Positions 26,413 through 36,066 of a stretch of DNA of 64,000 bases are shown in pieces. The notes under the pieces were generated by a model. That model was given only the letters and a program-made list of their open reading frames with translations. It was not told where the DNA came from and ran no database searches. Numbering within the stretch: position 1 is the stretch's first letter; each line of letters opens with the position of its first letter. Source of the stretch: Epibacterium ulvae (GTDB lineage Bacteria; Pseudomonadota; Alphaproteobacteria; Rhodobacterales; Rhodobacteraceae); NCBI RefSeq assembly GCF_900102795.1, contig NZ_FMWG01000001.1, forward strand, positions 248,001 through 312,000. The letters run 5' to 3'. The translations under genes were made by a program, and so were the position numbers.

Positions 26413-26433
26413 CGCCGCGCGAGACGCGCGGCG
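26413..26433. terminator. GC-rich hairpin after phnM
   Basis: CGCCGCGCG (26413-26421) and CGCGCGGCG (26425-26433) form a 9-bp stem with a 3-base loop. It lies between converging phnM and the methyltransferase gene, and a GGGGGG/CCCCCC-rich segment occurs just before it (26354-26373). There is no U-tract. Confidence 0.4.
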
Positions 26434-26488
26434 GCTGCGATCAGGCGAGCGCCACATTGCACTGTTTTGCGCGCGGCAACTGGCTGAT

Positions 26489-26965
26489 TTATAGATGGTA
26501 AAAATGGTAGCGATCTTTTGGGATACCCTGCGGTCCTGCGATCGGGGTTAAGCCCACTAAGGGCTGCCCGGAAATGATCAGGCCGTTGGGTTGCATCACA
26601 CGCGCAATTAAGGGTGAGAGGCGGGCGGCTTCGGCCACATCTTTTTCTTTGACACCAAAACCAAAGTCATAATGCGCCAGTGCAATCTTATGCCCGGAGG
26701 CGGCCAGTTTTTCCAGCATTGGTTCCGCTTCACCTTGAAGGAAATCTTCTGCAGGGGGCACGCAGGACGGATGGCATTTGAGAACACGGTCAATCACCCA
26801 GACGCGGCGATTGGGGAACAATTCACGCAGGTGATCATACGTGCGCCCGTTGCCAAGCCCCATGTCCAGAATATCACCTTCTGAAGCGGCGATATGGTCT
26901 GCGCTCCAGTTCAACCCATCGCGTTGGGCTGTAAATCTGCGCAGCATGCTATCAAGTCGGCTCAT
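26489..26965 (-). CDS. Small class I SAM-dependent methyltransferase (copy 1)
   Basis: A 158-residue protein with an SAM-binding glycine motif DILDMGLGNGRTYDHLRELFP near 31-50, then VWVIDRVLKCHPSCVPP and IALAHYDFGFGVKEKD. It resembles a small Methyltransf_17-type family. A clear paralogue lies at 42225-42719, sharing LGLGNGRTY-H and the CHP/AHP segment. It is the last gene of the glycosyltransferase cluster, 15 bases after the deacetylase-like gene. The substrate is unknown; a cluster glycan or lipid is plausible. Confidence 0.75.
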   Translation of the reverse strand: MSRLDSMLRRFTAQRDGLNWSADHIAASEGDILDMGLGNGRTYDHLRELFPNRRVWVIDRVLKCHPSCVPPAEDFLQGEAEPMLEKLAASGHKIALAHYDFGFGVKEKDVAEAARLSPLIARVMQPNGLIISGQPLVGLTPIAGPQGIPKDRYHFYHL

Positions 26966-26980
26966 GTCAGGTTCCTGTTG

Positions 26981-27751
26981 TTACGGCGCCGCGTGGGCGT
27001 GTGTGAAGTGCCAAGGATGGCCGGGGCCTGCAAGGAGGCGTTCCACAAGGGTTTCGGTAAACCACCATATGCTTGGGTCGTGCACCAGATGATGGGTTAA
27101 GATACCATAGGGTTCGGTTGCATCCGTCTTTCCAAAGCGGCGGTCCTGCAGATCACAGGTGAGTTGATCCACCAATATTTGCGGGGCCACTAATGACCGC
27201 CCACCGCGCCAGTCAATCAGGTCAAGGTGTGTGTTGACCTGAGAAAGATTGCGCGCCGCGAGAGCGTGTTTACGTGGTGTGAAAGTCGAAATCGCATGAT
27301 AGCCGAGTGAAGCAAGATTCTGTGTAATGGCAGGGGAGATCCTGTTCCAGGGTGGCACAAACATTGGTTGTACTTTTCCGCCAAACAAGTTTTGCAAACG
27401 TTCCAGCCCGGTATTTGCATCGTTTAGAAGAGTTTCCAAAGCGCGATGCTCTCCGAATTCCATTTTCTTTTCCCCCGACGGGGCGTGGTTCTCGTGGGAC
27501 CAGCCATGCACGACAGGGATGAAGGTGTCATCAAGCGTGTCCGCCAGAGTTTGTTGGGCAAACTTTGGGATAATGGCCAGATGGACAGGTAAGCCCATTT
27601 TCTCAGACAGGAGCGACAGAGTTTCAAGCTCTGTTGTGGGCGCAATTGCATCATCATCACGCCACCACAAAGGAAGGACACGGCCTTCCTGTTTCCAAAC
27701 CTCAAACTCTTCTTCGAGCCGAGACCAATCTGGTTCGATCTGCGGTGTCAT
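26981..27751 (-). CDS. Polysaccharide deacetylase-like protein
   Basis: A 256-residue protein with the NodB/CE4-like features LWWRDDDAIAPTTEL (catalytic and metal aspartates near 28-34) and IPVVHGWSHENHAPSG (HxxxH metal site near 81-90), then MFVPPWNRISPAI. No signal peptide is visible, so it probably acts in the cytoplasm on a lipid- or nucleotide-linked sugar. Its start overlaps the upstream glycosyltransferase by four bases. Confidence 0.78.
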   Translation of the reverse strand: MTPQIEPDWSRLEEEFEVWKQEGRVLPLWWRDDDAIAPTTELETLSLLSEKMGLPVHLAIIPKFAQQTLADTLDDTFIPVVHGWSHENHAPSGEKKMEFGEHRALETLLNDANTGLERLQNLFGGKVQPMFVPPWNRISPAITQNLASLGYHAISTFTPRKHALAARNLSQVNTHLDLIDWRGGRSLVAPQILVDQLTCDLQDRRFGKTDATEPYGILTHHLVHDPSIWWFTETLVERLLAGPGHPWHFTHAHAAP

Positions 27752-28902
27752 CTGAAACCTTTGCGTGATTGCATGTGCTTTGCGATCTCACAGGCCAGTG
27801 TCACAGTTTGTGTGGCGCCGTCAAATTGTGACAGGTCAATTTCGCGTGGTGGATCGGCGCAAACCTTCTTCACGGCACTAAGCAAGGTTGTTGCTGTCAG
27901 GTCTGCGCTTGAAATTGTGGCGATTCCAGGCAGTTGGGACAAAGCGTTTGCGCGCAGGGATTGTTCCACTTCATTTCCTGCATCAAACGGGGTGACAATC
28001 GCTGGGCAACCCGTTTGTAGCAGATCTAGCGCAGTATTATATCCACACATGCTGACTGATGCTTTAGCGTGACACAGCATTTGACGAAAGTCGGGGCGGG
28101 CAGGTTCTATGAGCGCAGGGGTGTTCAGCGATTGATATGTCACGATCCGGGCCGCTGCTTCAATGCCGCCAACCAATAGGCGCCATGTCAACTCGGGCGT
28201 TGCCTTTGCGGCCTCTAGCGCTGTGCGATAAAGTGCATCGCCGACATTGCCACCGCCTGCGCTGACTAATATTTCACCAGCACCCAATTGGTGCGGATGC
28301 TCTGTGGGGGCAGGAGGAGCGACAAAGCCAGTGTAGTGGAGCTTGCTTGCGAGCATAGCTGACACTGGCCAACTGAGATTGAGTTGAGTTGTATTGGGAT
28401 CTGAATGGACCAGAACACCGTCGTAATACTGTGCGATGATAGTATCGGCATCTACCGCTTTTGGGGGCTTTGAGGGCGGGGCGAGGATGTCGCGGATAGA
28501 GGCCAGAACGGTGGCTGGGTGGTCTAACGATTTGGCGACCTCTAGTGCCGCGATGAACTCCGAACGCAGACTACGACGGCCAAACGGATAAAGCTCTGTG
28601 ATCAAGATTTCGGGCTGAAAAGCGCGAATGGTTTTGATCAGTTGATCTGTTCGCTGTTGTAAATACGCCGTGTCAGCGTCGCGGCCTTCTGGGGTTAACA
28701 GACGTGTGAAATTTACACCATCGGATCGCAGTGCGGGAAGTTGAACAAAGGATAGGCTGGTGGTGTTGAGCTGTGGCGCAGGTCCGCCCCCTGAGATCAG
28801 TTCTATCTGATGGCCTGCATCTTGAAACGCACGGGCAAGGGTTAAGGCGCGCGATAGATGCCCGGTGCCCAACAAATGCGTAACAAGTATTTGCACCCTC
28901 AT
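27748..28902 (-). CDS. MurG-like glycosyltransferase
   Basis: The 384-residue form starting MRVQILVTHLLGTGHLSRAL has the GT-B fold with the N-terminal glycine-rich GTGHLSRA, ILITELYPFGRRSLRSEF, VSAGGGNVGDALYRTAL and the C-terminal donor site KASVSMCGYNTALDLLQTGCPAIVTPF. It resembles the MurG/GT28 group and its neighbour at 31818. The ATG at 28902 overlaps the histidine phosphatase stop by four bases; the longer frame to 28950 is not supported. Confidence 0.8.
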   Translation of the reverse strand: MRVQILVTHLLGTGHLSRALTLARAFQDAGHQIELISGGGPAPQLNTTSLSFVQLPALRSDGVNFTRLLTPEGRDADTAYLQQRTDQLIKTIRAFQPEILITELYPFGRRSLRSEFIAALEVAKSLDHPATVLASIRDILAPPSKPPKAVDADTIIAQYYDGVLVHSDPNTTQLNLSWPVSAMLASKLHYTGFVAPPAPTEHPHQLGAGEILVSAGGGNVGDALYRTALEAAKATPELTWRLLVGGIEAAARIVTYQSLNTPALIEPARPDFRQMLCHAKASVSMCGYNTALDLLQTGCPAIVTPFDAGNEVEQSLRANALSQLPGIATISSADLTATTLLSAVKKVCADPPREIDLSQFDGATQTVTLACEIAKHMQSRKGFR

Positions 28903-29495
28903 TCTGTTGTTCCTTTGATCCGTTGCTCCAGCCTGACAGGTGAGGACCATGGCGTTAAGCCGGCTTCACTCACCTCTACTACAAACAAACGATTGCGTTT
29001 TATACGAAAAGGGGCAGGCCCGTCAAAATTCCACCCATAGGCACGTGCCAATATCATACGCATGATCCCAATGTGACAGACCGCAACACTGTCTTGTGTA
29101 AGGCTGGTGAGCCAAGGTTGCAGGCGACTCCACACTTCTGCTGGGGTTTCCCCGCCTGGTGGACGGTAGTGCCACCCCCAATGCTCAATGTCGCGAAAGC
29201 CGCTTTGAGGATCAGAGGACAAAGCTACAGAAGATTGTCCCTCCCATTGCCCCCAATTCATTTCCACCAGTGCGTCTGTTGTTTGAGGTGTTTGATGGCT
29301 GATCAGCCGCGCGGTTTCATCAGCACGTGCAAGGGGGCTTGCCCATAAATCGGCAGTATCCCATGGGGTGGGCAGGCGTTGTTCAGCAAGCTCGGCCCGG
29401 GCGGCGCCATCCAGTGGGATATCACTGCGCCCCTGAATGCGGCCTGCACGGTTCCAAGATGTGTGACCATGACGCAAAAGAGCAAGGCGGATCAT
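28899..29495 (-). CDS. Histidine phosphatase family protein
   Basis: A 198-residue phosphoglycerate-mutase-like protein with the phosphohistidine motif LLRHGHTSWNRAGRIQG at 4-20, ASPLARADETA and the second catalytic histidine in VAVCHIGIMRMIL. Probably a phosphatase of a sugar- or nucleotide-phosphate in the surrounding glycan pathway. Start at 29495 overlaps the upstream glycosyltransferase by four bases; the longer frame from 29531 adds non-family residues. Confidence 0.82.
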   Translation of the reverse strand: MIRLALLRHGHTSWNRAGRIQGRSDIPLDGAARAELAEQRLPTPWDTADLWASPLARADETARLISHQTPQTTDALVEMNWGQWEGQSSVALSSDPQSGFRDIEHWGWHYRPPGGETPAEVWSRLQPWLTSLTQDSVAVCHIGIMRMILARAYGWNFDGPAPFRIKRNRLFVVEVSEAGLTPWSSPVRLEQRIKGTTE

Positions 29496-30583
29496 GAAGT
29501 GTGCTCCAACAGAGGGGAGAGTGCGCCCCAAAGGAGATCAGCTGCTATTGGGGCAATGTGGTTTTTGCTGATGTAGTCGCGGCTGTCTTGACTGCGCAGG
29601 TTTCGTTCAGTTTCAGTTGAGAGAGAGGTAATTTCTTGTGCAAGAGCCAAGCCGCCTGCACTGATTGAGGTCAAGGCGGATTTATTGTGTGGTGCTATGA
29701 TGTCACGCAGGCCTGGTCGATCCTGGGCGACAACAGGAAGCCCATGAGATTGCGCCTCTAAATACACCATGCCAAAGGCTTCGTTGACGCCGGGCCATAG
29801 AAAGAGAGACGCGTTCTGATAGGCGTTTGCGAGGTCTTGCGCATTACATTGACCTAAAAACGTGACACGTGTGCCAAAGGGCGCCATGAGTTTTTCGACC
29901 TCTGAGCGGGCCGGTCCATCGCCTGCAATGCTTAGGGTCCAGTCTATAGGCACATGCTTTAAAGTTTCTGCAATCAGCTGATATGAGGCGAGTTTATCGC
30001 CCGAACGCATCATCCCTACGGAGAGCATTGAACCTTTCAGGTCTGACGCCTCAGGAAGGTGGTTAATCGGTAGGAAAGGGGGCAGATGCACGAGTGTCTG
30101 ATGGTCAGGTTTGTCTTTTTGCAGAGTCTCATGGTCGTTTTCAGTGAGATAAAAGATCACATCTGCAGCGTTGGCTGCGGCATGGGCAGCCCGTGCAAAA
30201 CGATCCCATGGCCCGTTCAACCGTTTATTTGCGCGTGTGCTTTCGATCTGCACATAGGGAATCCCGCGTTGCTGCGCGAGATGAGGACCAATCAGGTCCG
30301 GCACTTTGTAGTAATTGTGATAAGTGACCCATAGGTCCAGAGCAGGCAGAGAGGCATTGAGGCGCCGAACCTCATCCTGAGCATCAGAGAGCAAACGGGA
30401 TTGTACTTGATCATTTCCCCACTTGTCCCGGCTTGAAAACGTACTGGTTAAATGTACTGTCGCACGGGGCTGCAAAAGCGCGATAAGATTGCGCGCCATT
30501 TCGCGATCGCCGGACGGAACCGGATGGTGAGGAGGTTTCATCGGGGCATAAAACCCGATGCATGGGGGCTTGCCCCTCTTCAT
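29492..30583 (-). CDS. Glycosyltransferase, GT4-like
   Basis: A 363-residue GT-B protein with an N-terminal FYAPMKPPHHPVPSGDREMARNL, SVGMMRSGDKLASYQLIAETL, WTLSIAGDGPARSEVEKLMAP, VTFLGQ and the donor-site LFLWPGVNEAFGMVYLEAQSHGLPVVAQ (EAFGMVYLEA corresponds to the Ex7E motif). It transfers a sugar from an activated donor to an unknown acceptor. It overlaps both neighbours by four bases, showing one translationally coupled unit. Confidence 0.85.
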   Translation of the reverse strand: MKRGKPPCIGFYAPMKPPHHPVPSGDREMARNLIALLQPRATVHLTSTFSSRDKWGNDQVQSRLLSDAQDEVRRLNASLPALDLWVTYHNYYKVPDLIGPHLAQQRGIPYVQIESTRANKRLNGPWDRFARAAHAAANAADVIFYLTENDHETLQKDKPDHQTLVHLPPFLPINHLPEASDLKGSMLSVGMMRSGDKLASYQLIAETLKHVPIDWTLSIAGDGPARSEVEKLMAPFGTRVTFLGQCNAQDLANAYQNASLFLWPGVNEAFGMVYLEAQSHGLPVVAQDRPGLRDIIAPHNKSALTSISAGGLALAQEITSLSTETERNLRSQDSRDYISKNHIAPIAADLLWGALSPLLEHTS

Positions 30584-31821
30584 TCAGCGTTCAGCATAGA
30601 GGTTAGGCGTGTTTTCAGCTGCTGAATGCCCGGATCCATGCCAAAGTCCTGACGTAGCCGTGCTAAAGCAGCTTCTGCCATTTCTGAAGCTTTTTCAGGG
30701 TTTCGTGCCATATACAGCAACGCTTCAGAGAGTTTTTCCGGTTCGTCCGAGCTGAGCACACCATGCGTGCCAGATGTAATGAATTCAGGAATGGCTGAAA
30801 CAGCTGTTGAGAGAATTGGCAACCGTTGGGAGGCCGCTTCCATGAGGACGTTCGGCAGCCCATCTCGGTCACCGTCTTCAGCAATGCGACTTGGCAACAC
30901 AAAGAGATCGCTGTTTCGCATGGCGTCAATGACCTCTGGCTGATCACACGGGCCACGCCAGATTATTTTATCGGCAATGCCTGCATCAGCGGCCTGATCC
31001 TGAAGTAAATCCAGAAGACCACCTCCGCCAATATGAGTGAAATGCCATTTCAGATCCTGAGGCAAGAGCGCGAGCGCATCAATTAGACGATCAAACCCTT
31101 TTTTTTCGACCAACCGACCGACTGACATAAGACGCAAAGGTGCTTCAGCACTGCGAGTGCGACGCGCCGGTGGCGCTGGAAAACGGGACAGATCCAATCC
31201 GTGGTAGATAAGATCGACAGGGGTACCATCTGACAGATCCCGAAGGTGTTTTGCCCCAAAACCTGTGCAAGTTGCCCCAAATATGGCTCCATGCGTTTTA
31301 GATGAGAGCTTTTCGCGCAATTCCCAGTCTGGCGATGTCCAGATATCCTTGGCGTGTGCTGCAAAGCTCCAGGGTAGTCCGCGCATGATCGCTGCGTAGC
31401 GTGCGACGGATGAGGGAGTATGCAAGAAATGCGCATAAAGTCCCAGCACTTCGGTGGGCATTTCTGCACCAAGCACGCAGGCCTGACCAAACCGGCGAAT
31501 GCGGTTTTTTGTTGGGTCGCGCCGCAGATCGGCACGCCAGATTCGATAGGCCTCGGCATATCCCGGCAGTTTTTGCGCTGTGATGCGGGCGTTCCAGACT
31601 CGATCAGGTTCCTGATACAGGTACTCAGGCAAATAGCGGACCCGTGCTTGCAGGCGATCATGCAGGGGGTGGCGTTTCTTGTCTGTGGGGTGGCGCAATG
31701 ACCATATTTCGAAGAGGACATCTGCGCGTTCGAGTGCGACGAGTTCTTGAGCGATGAACGTTTCAGAGAGGCGCGGCCATCCTTTGACCAGCACCGCAAG
31801 AGGCGGAGGTGTATTTGTCAT
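30580..31821 (-). CDS. Glycosyltransferase, GT4 family
   Basis: A 413-residue GT-B protein with VLVKGWPRLSETFIAQELVAL, SFAAHAKDIWTSP, LRLMSVGRLVEKKGFDRLIDAL and the Ex7E-containing LFVLPSRIAEDGDRDGLPNVLMEAA. These match the capsule/exopolysaccharide-type GT4 group (WcaL-like layout). It lies second in the seven-gene cluster, with four-base overlaps on both sides. Confidence 0.88.
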   Translation of the reverse strand: MTNTPPPLAVLVKGWPRLSETFIAQELVALERADVLFEIWSLRHPTDKKRHPLHDRLQARVRYLPEYLYQEPDRVWNARITAQKLPGYAEAYRIWRADLRRDPTKNRIRRFGQACVLGAEMPTEVLGLYAHFLHTPSSVARYAAIMRGLPWSFAAHAKDIWTSPDWELREKLSSKTHGAIFGATCTGFGAKHLRDLSDGTPVDLIYHGLDLSRFPAPPARRTRSAEAPLRLMSVGRLVEKKGFDRLIDALALLPQDLKWHFTHIGGGGLLDLLQDQAADAGIADKIIWRGPCDQPEVIDAMRNSDLFVLPSRIAEDGDRDGLPNVLMEAASQRLPILSTAVSAIPEFITSGTHGVLSSDEPEKLSEALLYMARNPEKASEMAEAALARLRQDFGMDPGIQQLKTRLTSMLNAE

Positions 31822-33065
31822 TCTGCAGCCTTTGAGACTGTACCCTGCAACAAAGCAGCAACGCGCGCTGTTACATAATCGAGACCATCAAGAAGACCTT
31901 CTGACTGAGCGGCGGCTGATGGCAGTTTTTGCTGAGCCAAGGCTTTGATTGCGCGTACCATGGAGGCGGGTGTCAGCCCGTCACGCTGCTCGTCCAGCAT
32001 TGCGATGAGGCCAAGCTCTTCGGCGCGGCTGGCACGGATCCATTGTTCCAGCCTGGGGGTGGTTCGGGGGACAATAACGGCTGGTTTATCAAACGACAAA
32101 ACTTCGCAGAAGGTGTTGTACCCTCCCATGCAGACCACGCCTTGGGCTCCTGCAAAGAGCGTTTCGATCTTGGATTCAAATCCAACCGCAGTGACACGAC
32201 CATTCAAAGCTGCAACGCGTCTTTCAAACTCTTCACGTGTCTCGCCGGACAAAAATGGGCCATACACCAGCACCGCCCGTGGTTCTAAATCGGACGATTG
32301 CTCATATGCCGATAGCACCAAATCTACCATCGCAGCCCCATCGCCGCCGCCGCCGGGTGTTATCAGAATATAAGGCTGTTCCGGTGGAGGATCAATTTCG
32401 CCAAGATCGCGACGCAGATAACCGGTCCAGTGCATCCGATTTTGTGCTGATGCACTCAGCTCAAGACCCTGCGTCGGGTCATAAACTGAACGCGTGCCAT
32501 AGACCCAGATCTCATCGTAGAAAGTCTCGGTCGTGCGTAGGGCATCTTTGCGTTCCCATTCCGCGGCCAAGACTTCTGGTTCGTCTAAAACATCGCGTAG
32601 TCCCAAAACCAGTTTTGTTTCGTGATGCTCTTTCAGATGGGCAAGCGTTGGCATCAGTTCACCACGAAACCCATTTGGTTCTTTGTCAACGATCAGCACA
32701 TCCGGGGCGTAGCTTTGGGCGGATGAGAGGATAAGATTAGCGCGCAAATCGGTGGTTTCATCAATATCCATGCCCATGGTTCGTGACGCATAGGACCCAT
32801 CTGCCCGTTTGATAACGCCGGGAAGTCGCAGGTGATCGACCCGACTTGGAAAGGCAAAGCGACCAGCAACCGGAGAGCCGGTCAGGATCAGCGCGGAGGC
32901 CCCTGATGAGGCTGAGGTGATGGCTGCCGCCAGAGCACGTGAACGGCGGAGATGACCAAGACCAAATGTATCATGGCTGTAAAGCATAATACGCGGGCCA
33001 CGTATTGTGGGATTGGGATCTGTTTTTCTACAGTGGGTGGGTGACTGTAAGATTTTTGAGGTCAT
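31818..33065 (-). CDS. MurG-like glycosyltransferase family protein
   Basis: A 415-residue protein with IMLYSHDTFGLGHLRRSRALAAAI, VLIVDKEPNGFRGELMPTL, ILITPGGGGDGAAMVDLVL and GAQGVVCMGGYNTFCEVLSFDKPAVIVPRTTPRLEQWIRA, the GT-B layout with a MurG-like C-terminal donor site. It is the first gene of the cluster. Start codon is uncertain: ATG 33065 or the internal ATG giving MLYSHDTFGLGH (26 residues later). Confidence 0.82.
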   Translation of the reverse strand: MTSKILQSPTHCRKTDPNPTIRGPRIMLYSHDTFGLGHLRRSRALAAAITSASSGASALILTGSPVAGRFAFPSRVDHLRLPGVIKRADGSYASRTMGMDIDETTDLRANLILSSAQSYAPDVLIVDKEPNGFRGELMPTLAHLKEHHETKLVLGLRDVLDEPEVLAAEWERKDALRTTETFYDEIWVYGTRSVYDPTQGLELSASAQNRMHWTGYLRRDLGEIDPPPEQPYILITPGGGGDGAAMVDLVLSAYEQSSDLEPRAVLVYGPFLSGETREEFERRVAALNGRVTAVGFESKIETLFAGAQGVVCMGGYNTFCEVLSFDKPAVIVPRTTPRLEQWIRASRAEELGLIAMLDEQRDGLTPASMVRAIKALAQQKLPSAAAQSEGLLDGLDYVTARVAALLQGTVSKAAE

Positions 33066-33455
33066 AAGTTACCCCCGAAAGATTGAGCCATAGGTCCCTT
33101 GGCCGTAAGGATACAACGATCACAAAGGTCCCGGACGTCACTTTGCCCTGTGTTTGCGACCATCTTACGCCTCAGTCCACGCAGTCCAACCTATTTCAGG
33201 TCGATCTCTGTCATTCTTTCTTATGCGCCAAATCTGTGGCGCGTACAGCTATTCCTGACCATCCGTACAGTTTTTTGCCTATTCCGCAAGCGGGAACGGA
33301 TCGTTTCAAGTGCATTTTGTAATATAAGTGCATCGCTCTCTGTGAACAATCAAACAAAGTTCACAAGTGTTTGTTGCATTAAATTGCAGTTGGGCTTGGT
33401 TTTGGCAGAGAATAAGATAAAGCAAATTGGTACTTAAGGCAGGGAAAGGCCCGCA
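33066..33455. promoter_or_regulatory. Divergent intergenic region, no gene seen
   Basis: This 390-base AT-rich gap separates the divergently transcribed glycan cluster and the MscS-type channel. Short open frames exist here but show no protein-like composition or ribosome-binding site. It should hold promoters for both directions; I could not place them with confidence. Confidence 0.5.
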
Positions 33456-35807
33456 ATGTTTACACTCGCACGCTTGTTTCTGAGTATATTGCTCAGCGTT
33501 GTTTTGCTTAGCTCTATTCTCTTTGGGACCAGCGTTGACGCGCAAGATGCAGATAATTCGTCTGTGCTGGCAGAGGTGATTTCAGAAGCTGCTGAAAATG
33601 GTGTGGGTGTTGTTGTGGTCGACAGCAGCGGGCAACTGTTGTCGCTGCCTGAGGAAGGCGCAGGTGAAGCTGAAAGCACCAATATGATGGATAGCCCCTC
33701 GTCGCTGATGAAGGTTCAGTCGGAGGTCGATGCATTCCGAGAAGAGTTCAACAGCCGTCTTGAAGCTCTTCCTTATTCTATTTTCGAAGTGCAGTACATC
33801 TTGCAGCAAACCAGCCCAGACGGGCGTATTGTGACCTATGTTGAGATCCTGGGCTGGAGCATTTTGTTTCTTCTCATTGGGCGTTGGCTATCGGTTGAAA
33901 TATATGGAAAGCGTATCGCCAAACAATATGTTGTCGCACGTATCAAAGAACAGCCTGACGGTTATGCGGAAAAAGTGCCTTTTCTTGTTTATCGGTTTTT
34001 CATGGGCGTCGGAGCGACAATCTTTGCGATGGTGTTCGCACTCTCGGTTGGGCGCATTGTTTTTGGACCTGCAGAAGATAGCTCTATTGCCTTTACGGTA
34101 ACCGCAATCTTTGCTGCTTATTTTCTTGCCAGTACTGCGTCAGATTTATGGCGGATGGTGCTGTCGCCTTATCTTAGCCAATACCGGGTGCCTGTCCTGT
34201 CTGATCGTGACGCAAAGCGCCTGTATTTATGGGCTGCCTTTCTGGCCACTTATGATATCTGCGCTGTTCTGTTTACGACATGGGTGGGTGATTTTGGTCT
34301 GAATTACAACGTCTACGCATTGGTCTATGGGGTAACAGCTTTGGTTGGGGCCTGTGGCAATGTGCTCATGGTTCTTGTCAATGCGCGCGCAATTTCAGGC
34401 GCGATCCGTGCGGGGCGCCACAAGGAAGAGTGTTCATGGCTGATCCGGGTATTGGCTGTGGCCTGGGCCCCTGTGGTTGTCGCCTACATGGTTTTTGGAT
34501 GGCTGGAACTGGTTTTCGATCTGGTGCTTGAACATAATGTGTCTGTGCCGCTTATGGCAGGCACCTATCTGGTGTTGACGTCCATTTTGGTTGTCTACGG
34601 GGTGATGAACTATGCAATTGAACGCATGTCTAAGAAGCGTAGATTCCATGCAGCTGATTTGGAGGAGATTGCTGAATCTGACGTTGAAGGCTTGGAAACG
34701 GGAGAAGACAGCGTTTCTGATGAGGTGTTGGAAGAAACGCCCGCTGTTCCCGTCAGACATCCTATATCAAGCTATGAGGATCTTGCACGTCGTGTTGCAG
34801 GTATCCTTGCGTTTATGGTTGGTATTTTTGCGCTGTTATTTGTGTGGAACCCAGATGCTGAATGGATGGAAAGCACTGCGGTCGAGAGCGGCATTGATGT
34901 TATTGCGGTCTTGTTTATCGGATATATTGTCTACCACTTTTTCCGGATTTGGATTGATAGCAAAATTGATGAAGAAACCGGTGACCTGCCCGAAGCGGAG
35001 CTGGGAGATGAAGGCGGAGCGGGCGGAGCTTCGCGCTTAGCCACGCTTTTACCGCTGTTCCGTGGCGCTATTCTAGCAGTCGTGATTGTGTCCATCGTCT
35101 TGATCGCCTTGCTGGAACTTGGGATCAATGTTAGCCCCCTGTTTGCCGGTGCTGGTGTTGTTGGCCTTGCAGTCGGGTTTGGGTCACAAACGCTTGTACG
35201 TGATATTTTCTCTGGGGCGTTCTTCCTTGTGGATGATGCGTTTCGCAAAGGCGAATATATTGATATTGGTGACGTGAAAGGGACGGTTGAAAAGATTTCA
35301 GTCCGGTCTTTCCAACTACGACATCACTTAGGTGCGCTGCACACGATCCCATTTGGTGAGATTAAGGTTCTTACCAACTATTCACGGGATTGGGTCATGA
35401 TGAAATTACCTTTGCGGGTAACTTATGATACAGACGTCGAGCGTGTGCGAAAACTGATTAAGACACTAGGGAAAGAACTGCTGAAGGATCCGGTGATCGG
35501 TGACAATTTCATTCAACCTTTGAAATCGCAGGGTGTGATCGAAATGCAGGATTCTGCAATGATCATTCGAGTGAAGTTCATGACGAAACCTGGAGATCAG
35601 TGGTTGGTCCGCAAGAAAGTGTTTCAGGAAATTCGCGAGCTCTTTACACGTGAAGGGATCAAGTTTGCACACCGTGAGGTGACGGTGCGTTTGGCACCAG
35701 ACCAAGAAGGCGAAGTTAGCCCCAAAAAGAAAGAGGCAGCTGTAGGTGCAGTGCAGGCTGCTATCGATGAAGACTTTTTGGACGACATGCATGGTGATGG
35801 TGACTAG
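33456..35807 (+). CDS. MscS-family mechanosensitive ion channel (large, with N-terminal extension)
   Basis: A 783-residue protein with a signal peptide (MFTLARLFLSILLSVVLLSS, cleaved near DAQDADN), a short periplasmic region, about ten membrane helices and a C-terminal MscS core: VSPLFAGAGVVGLAVGFGSQTLVRDIFSGAFFL is the pore helix and YIDIGDVKGTVEKISVRSFQLR the beta domain. The C-terminal alpha/beta domain runs to about 750, ending in an acidic tail. It probably releases osmolytes under hypo-osmotic shock, like YbiO or MscM. A cytoplasmic acidic loop (about 400-425) links the two membrane parts. Confidence 0.88.
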   Translation: MFTLARLFLSILLSVVLLSSILFGTSVDAQDADNSSVLAEVISEAAENGVGVVVVDSSGQLLSLPEEGAGEAESTNMMDSPSSLMKVQSEVDAFREEFNSRLEALPYSIFEVQYILQQTSPDGRIVTYVEILGWSILFLLIGRWLSVEIYGKRIAKQYVVARIKEQPDGYAEKVPFLVYRFFMGVGATIFAMVFALSVGRIVFGPAEDSSIAFTVTAIFAAYFLASTASDLWRMVLSPYLSQYRVPVLSDRDAKRLYLWAAFLATYDICAVLFTTWVGDFGLNYNVYALVYGVTALVGACGNVLMVLVNARAISGAIRAGRHKEECSWLIRVLAVAWAPVVVAYMVFGWLELVFDLVLEHNVSVPLMAGTYLVLTSILVVYGVMNYAIERMSKKRRFHAADLEEIAESDVEGLETGEDSVSDEVLEETPAVPVRHPISSYEDLARRVAGILAFMVGIFALLFVWNPDAEWMESTAVESGIDVIAVLFIGYIVYHFFRIWIDSKIDEETGDLPEAELGDEGGAGGASRLATLLPLFRGAILAVVIVSIVLIALLELGINVSPLFAGAGVVGLAVGFGSQTLVRDIFSGAFFLVDDAFRKGEYIDIGDVKGTVEKISVRSFQLRHHLGALHTIPFGEIKVLTNYSRDWVMMKLPLRVTYDTDVERVRKLIKTLGKELLKDPVIGDNFIQPLKSQGVIEMQDSAMIIRVKFMTKPGDQWLVRKKVFQEIRELFTREGIKFAHREVTVRLAPDQEGEVSPKKKEAAVGAVQAAIDEDFLDDMHGDGD

Positions 35808-35853
35808 GTGGTGTAAAACACCCTTCGCGAAGATATCTTTTATTTTTGAGAAT

Positions 35854-35893
35854 ATTCTGAGGGTCGTAGCAGATTAGCTGCGGCCCTCAGAAT
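35854..35893. terminator. Long hairpin between convergent mscS-type and yejE-type genes
   Basis: A 17-bp stem with G-U pairs is formed by 35854-35870 and 35877-35893 around the loop AGATTA, the outer arms being ATTCTGAGGG/CCCTCAGAAT. Its strength and position between converging genes suggest bidirectional termination; an A/T-rich flank lies on the mscS side. Confidence 0.65.
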
Positions 35894-36066
35894 AGGGCCA
35901 CAAGATGCTTTTAGCCAGCTCCTGTTTTAAAGAGCGTGTGGCGCCGCATTCAGACGTTGCGTGATGCCTATCTAGGGTAAAAGTTATTGCCCTAGGTTTT
36001 TGGTACATAAGTGAGCGCTTGATCAGGATCTGATTGCAAGACAAGCCTCTGTGCTCTCTCCAGAAT

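Noticed and set aside
33083-33437. Two short plus-strand frames before the MscS-type gene
   Set aside because: No ribosome-binding site, skewed composition, no recognisable motif; more likely promoter DNA.
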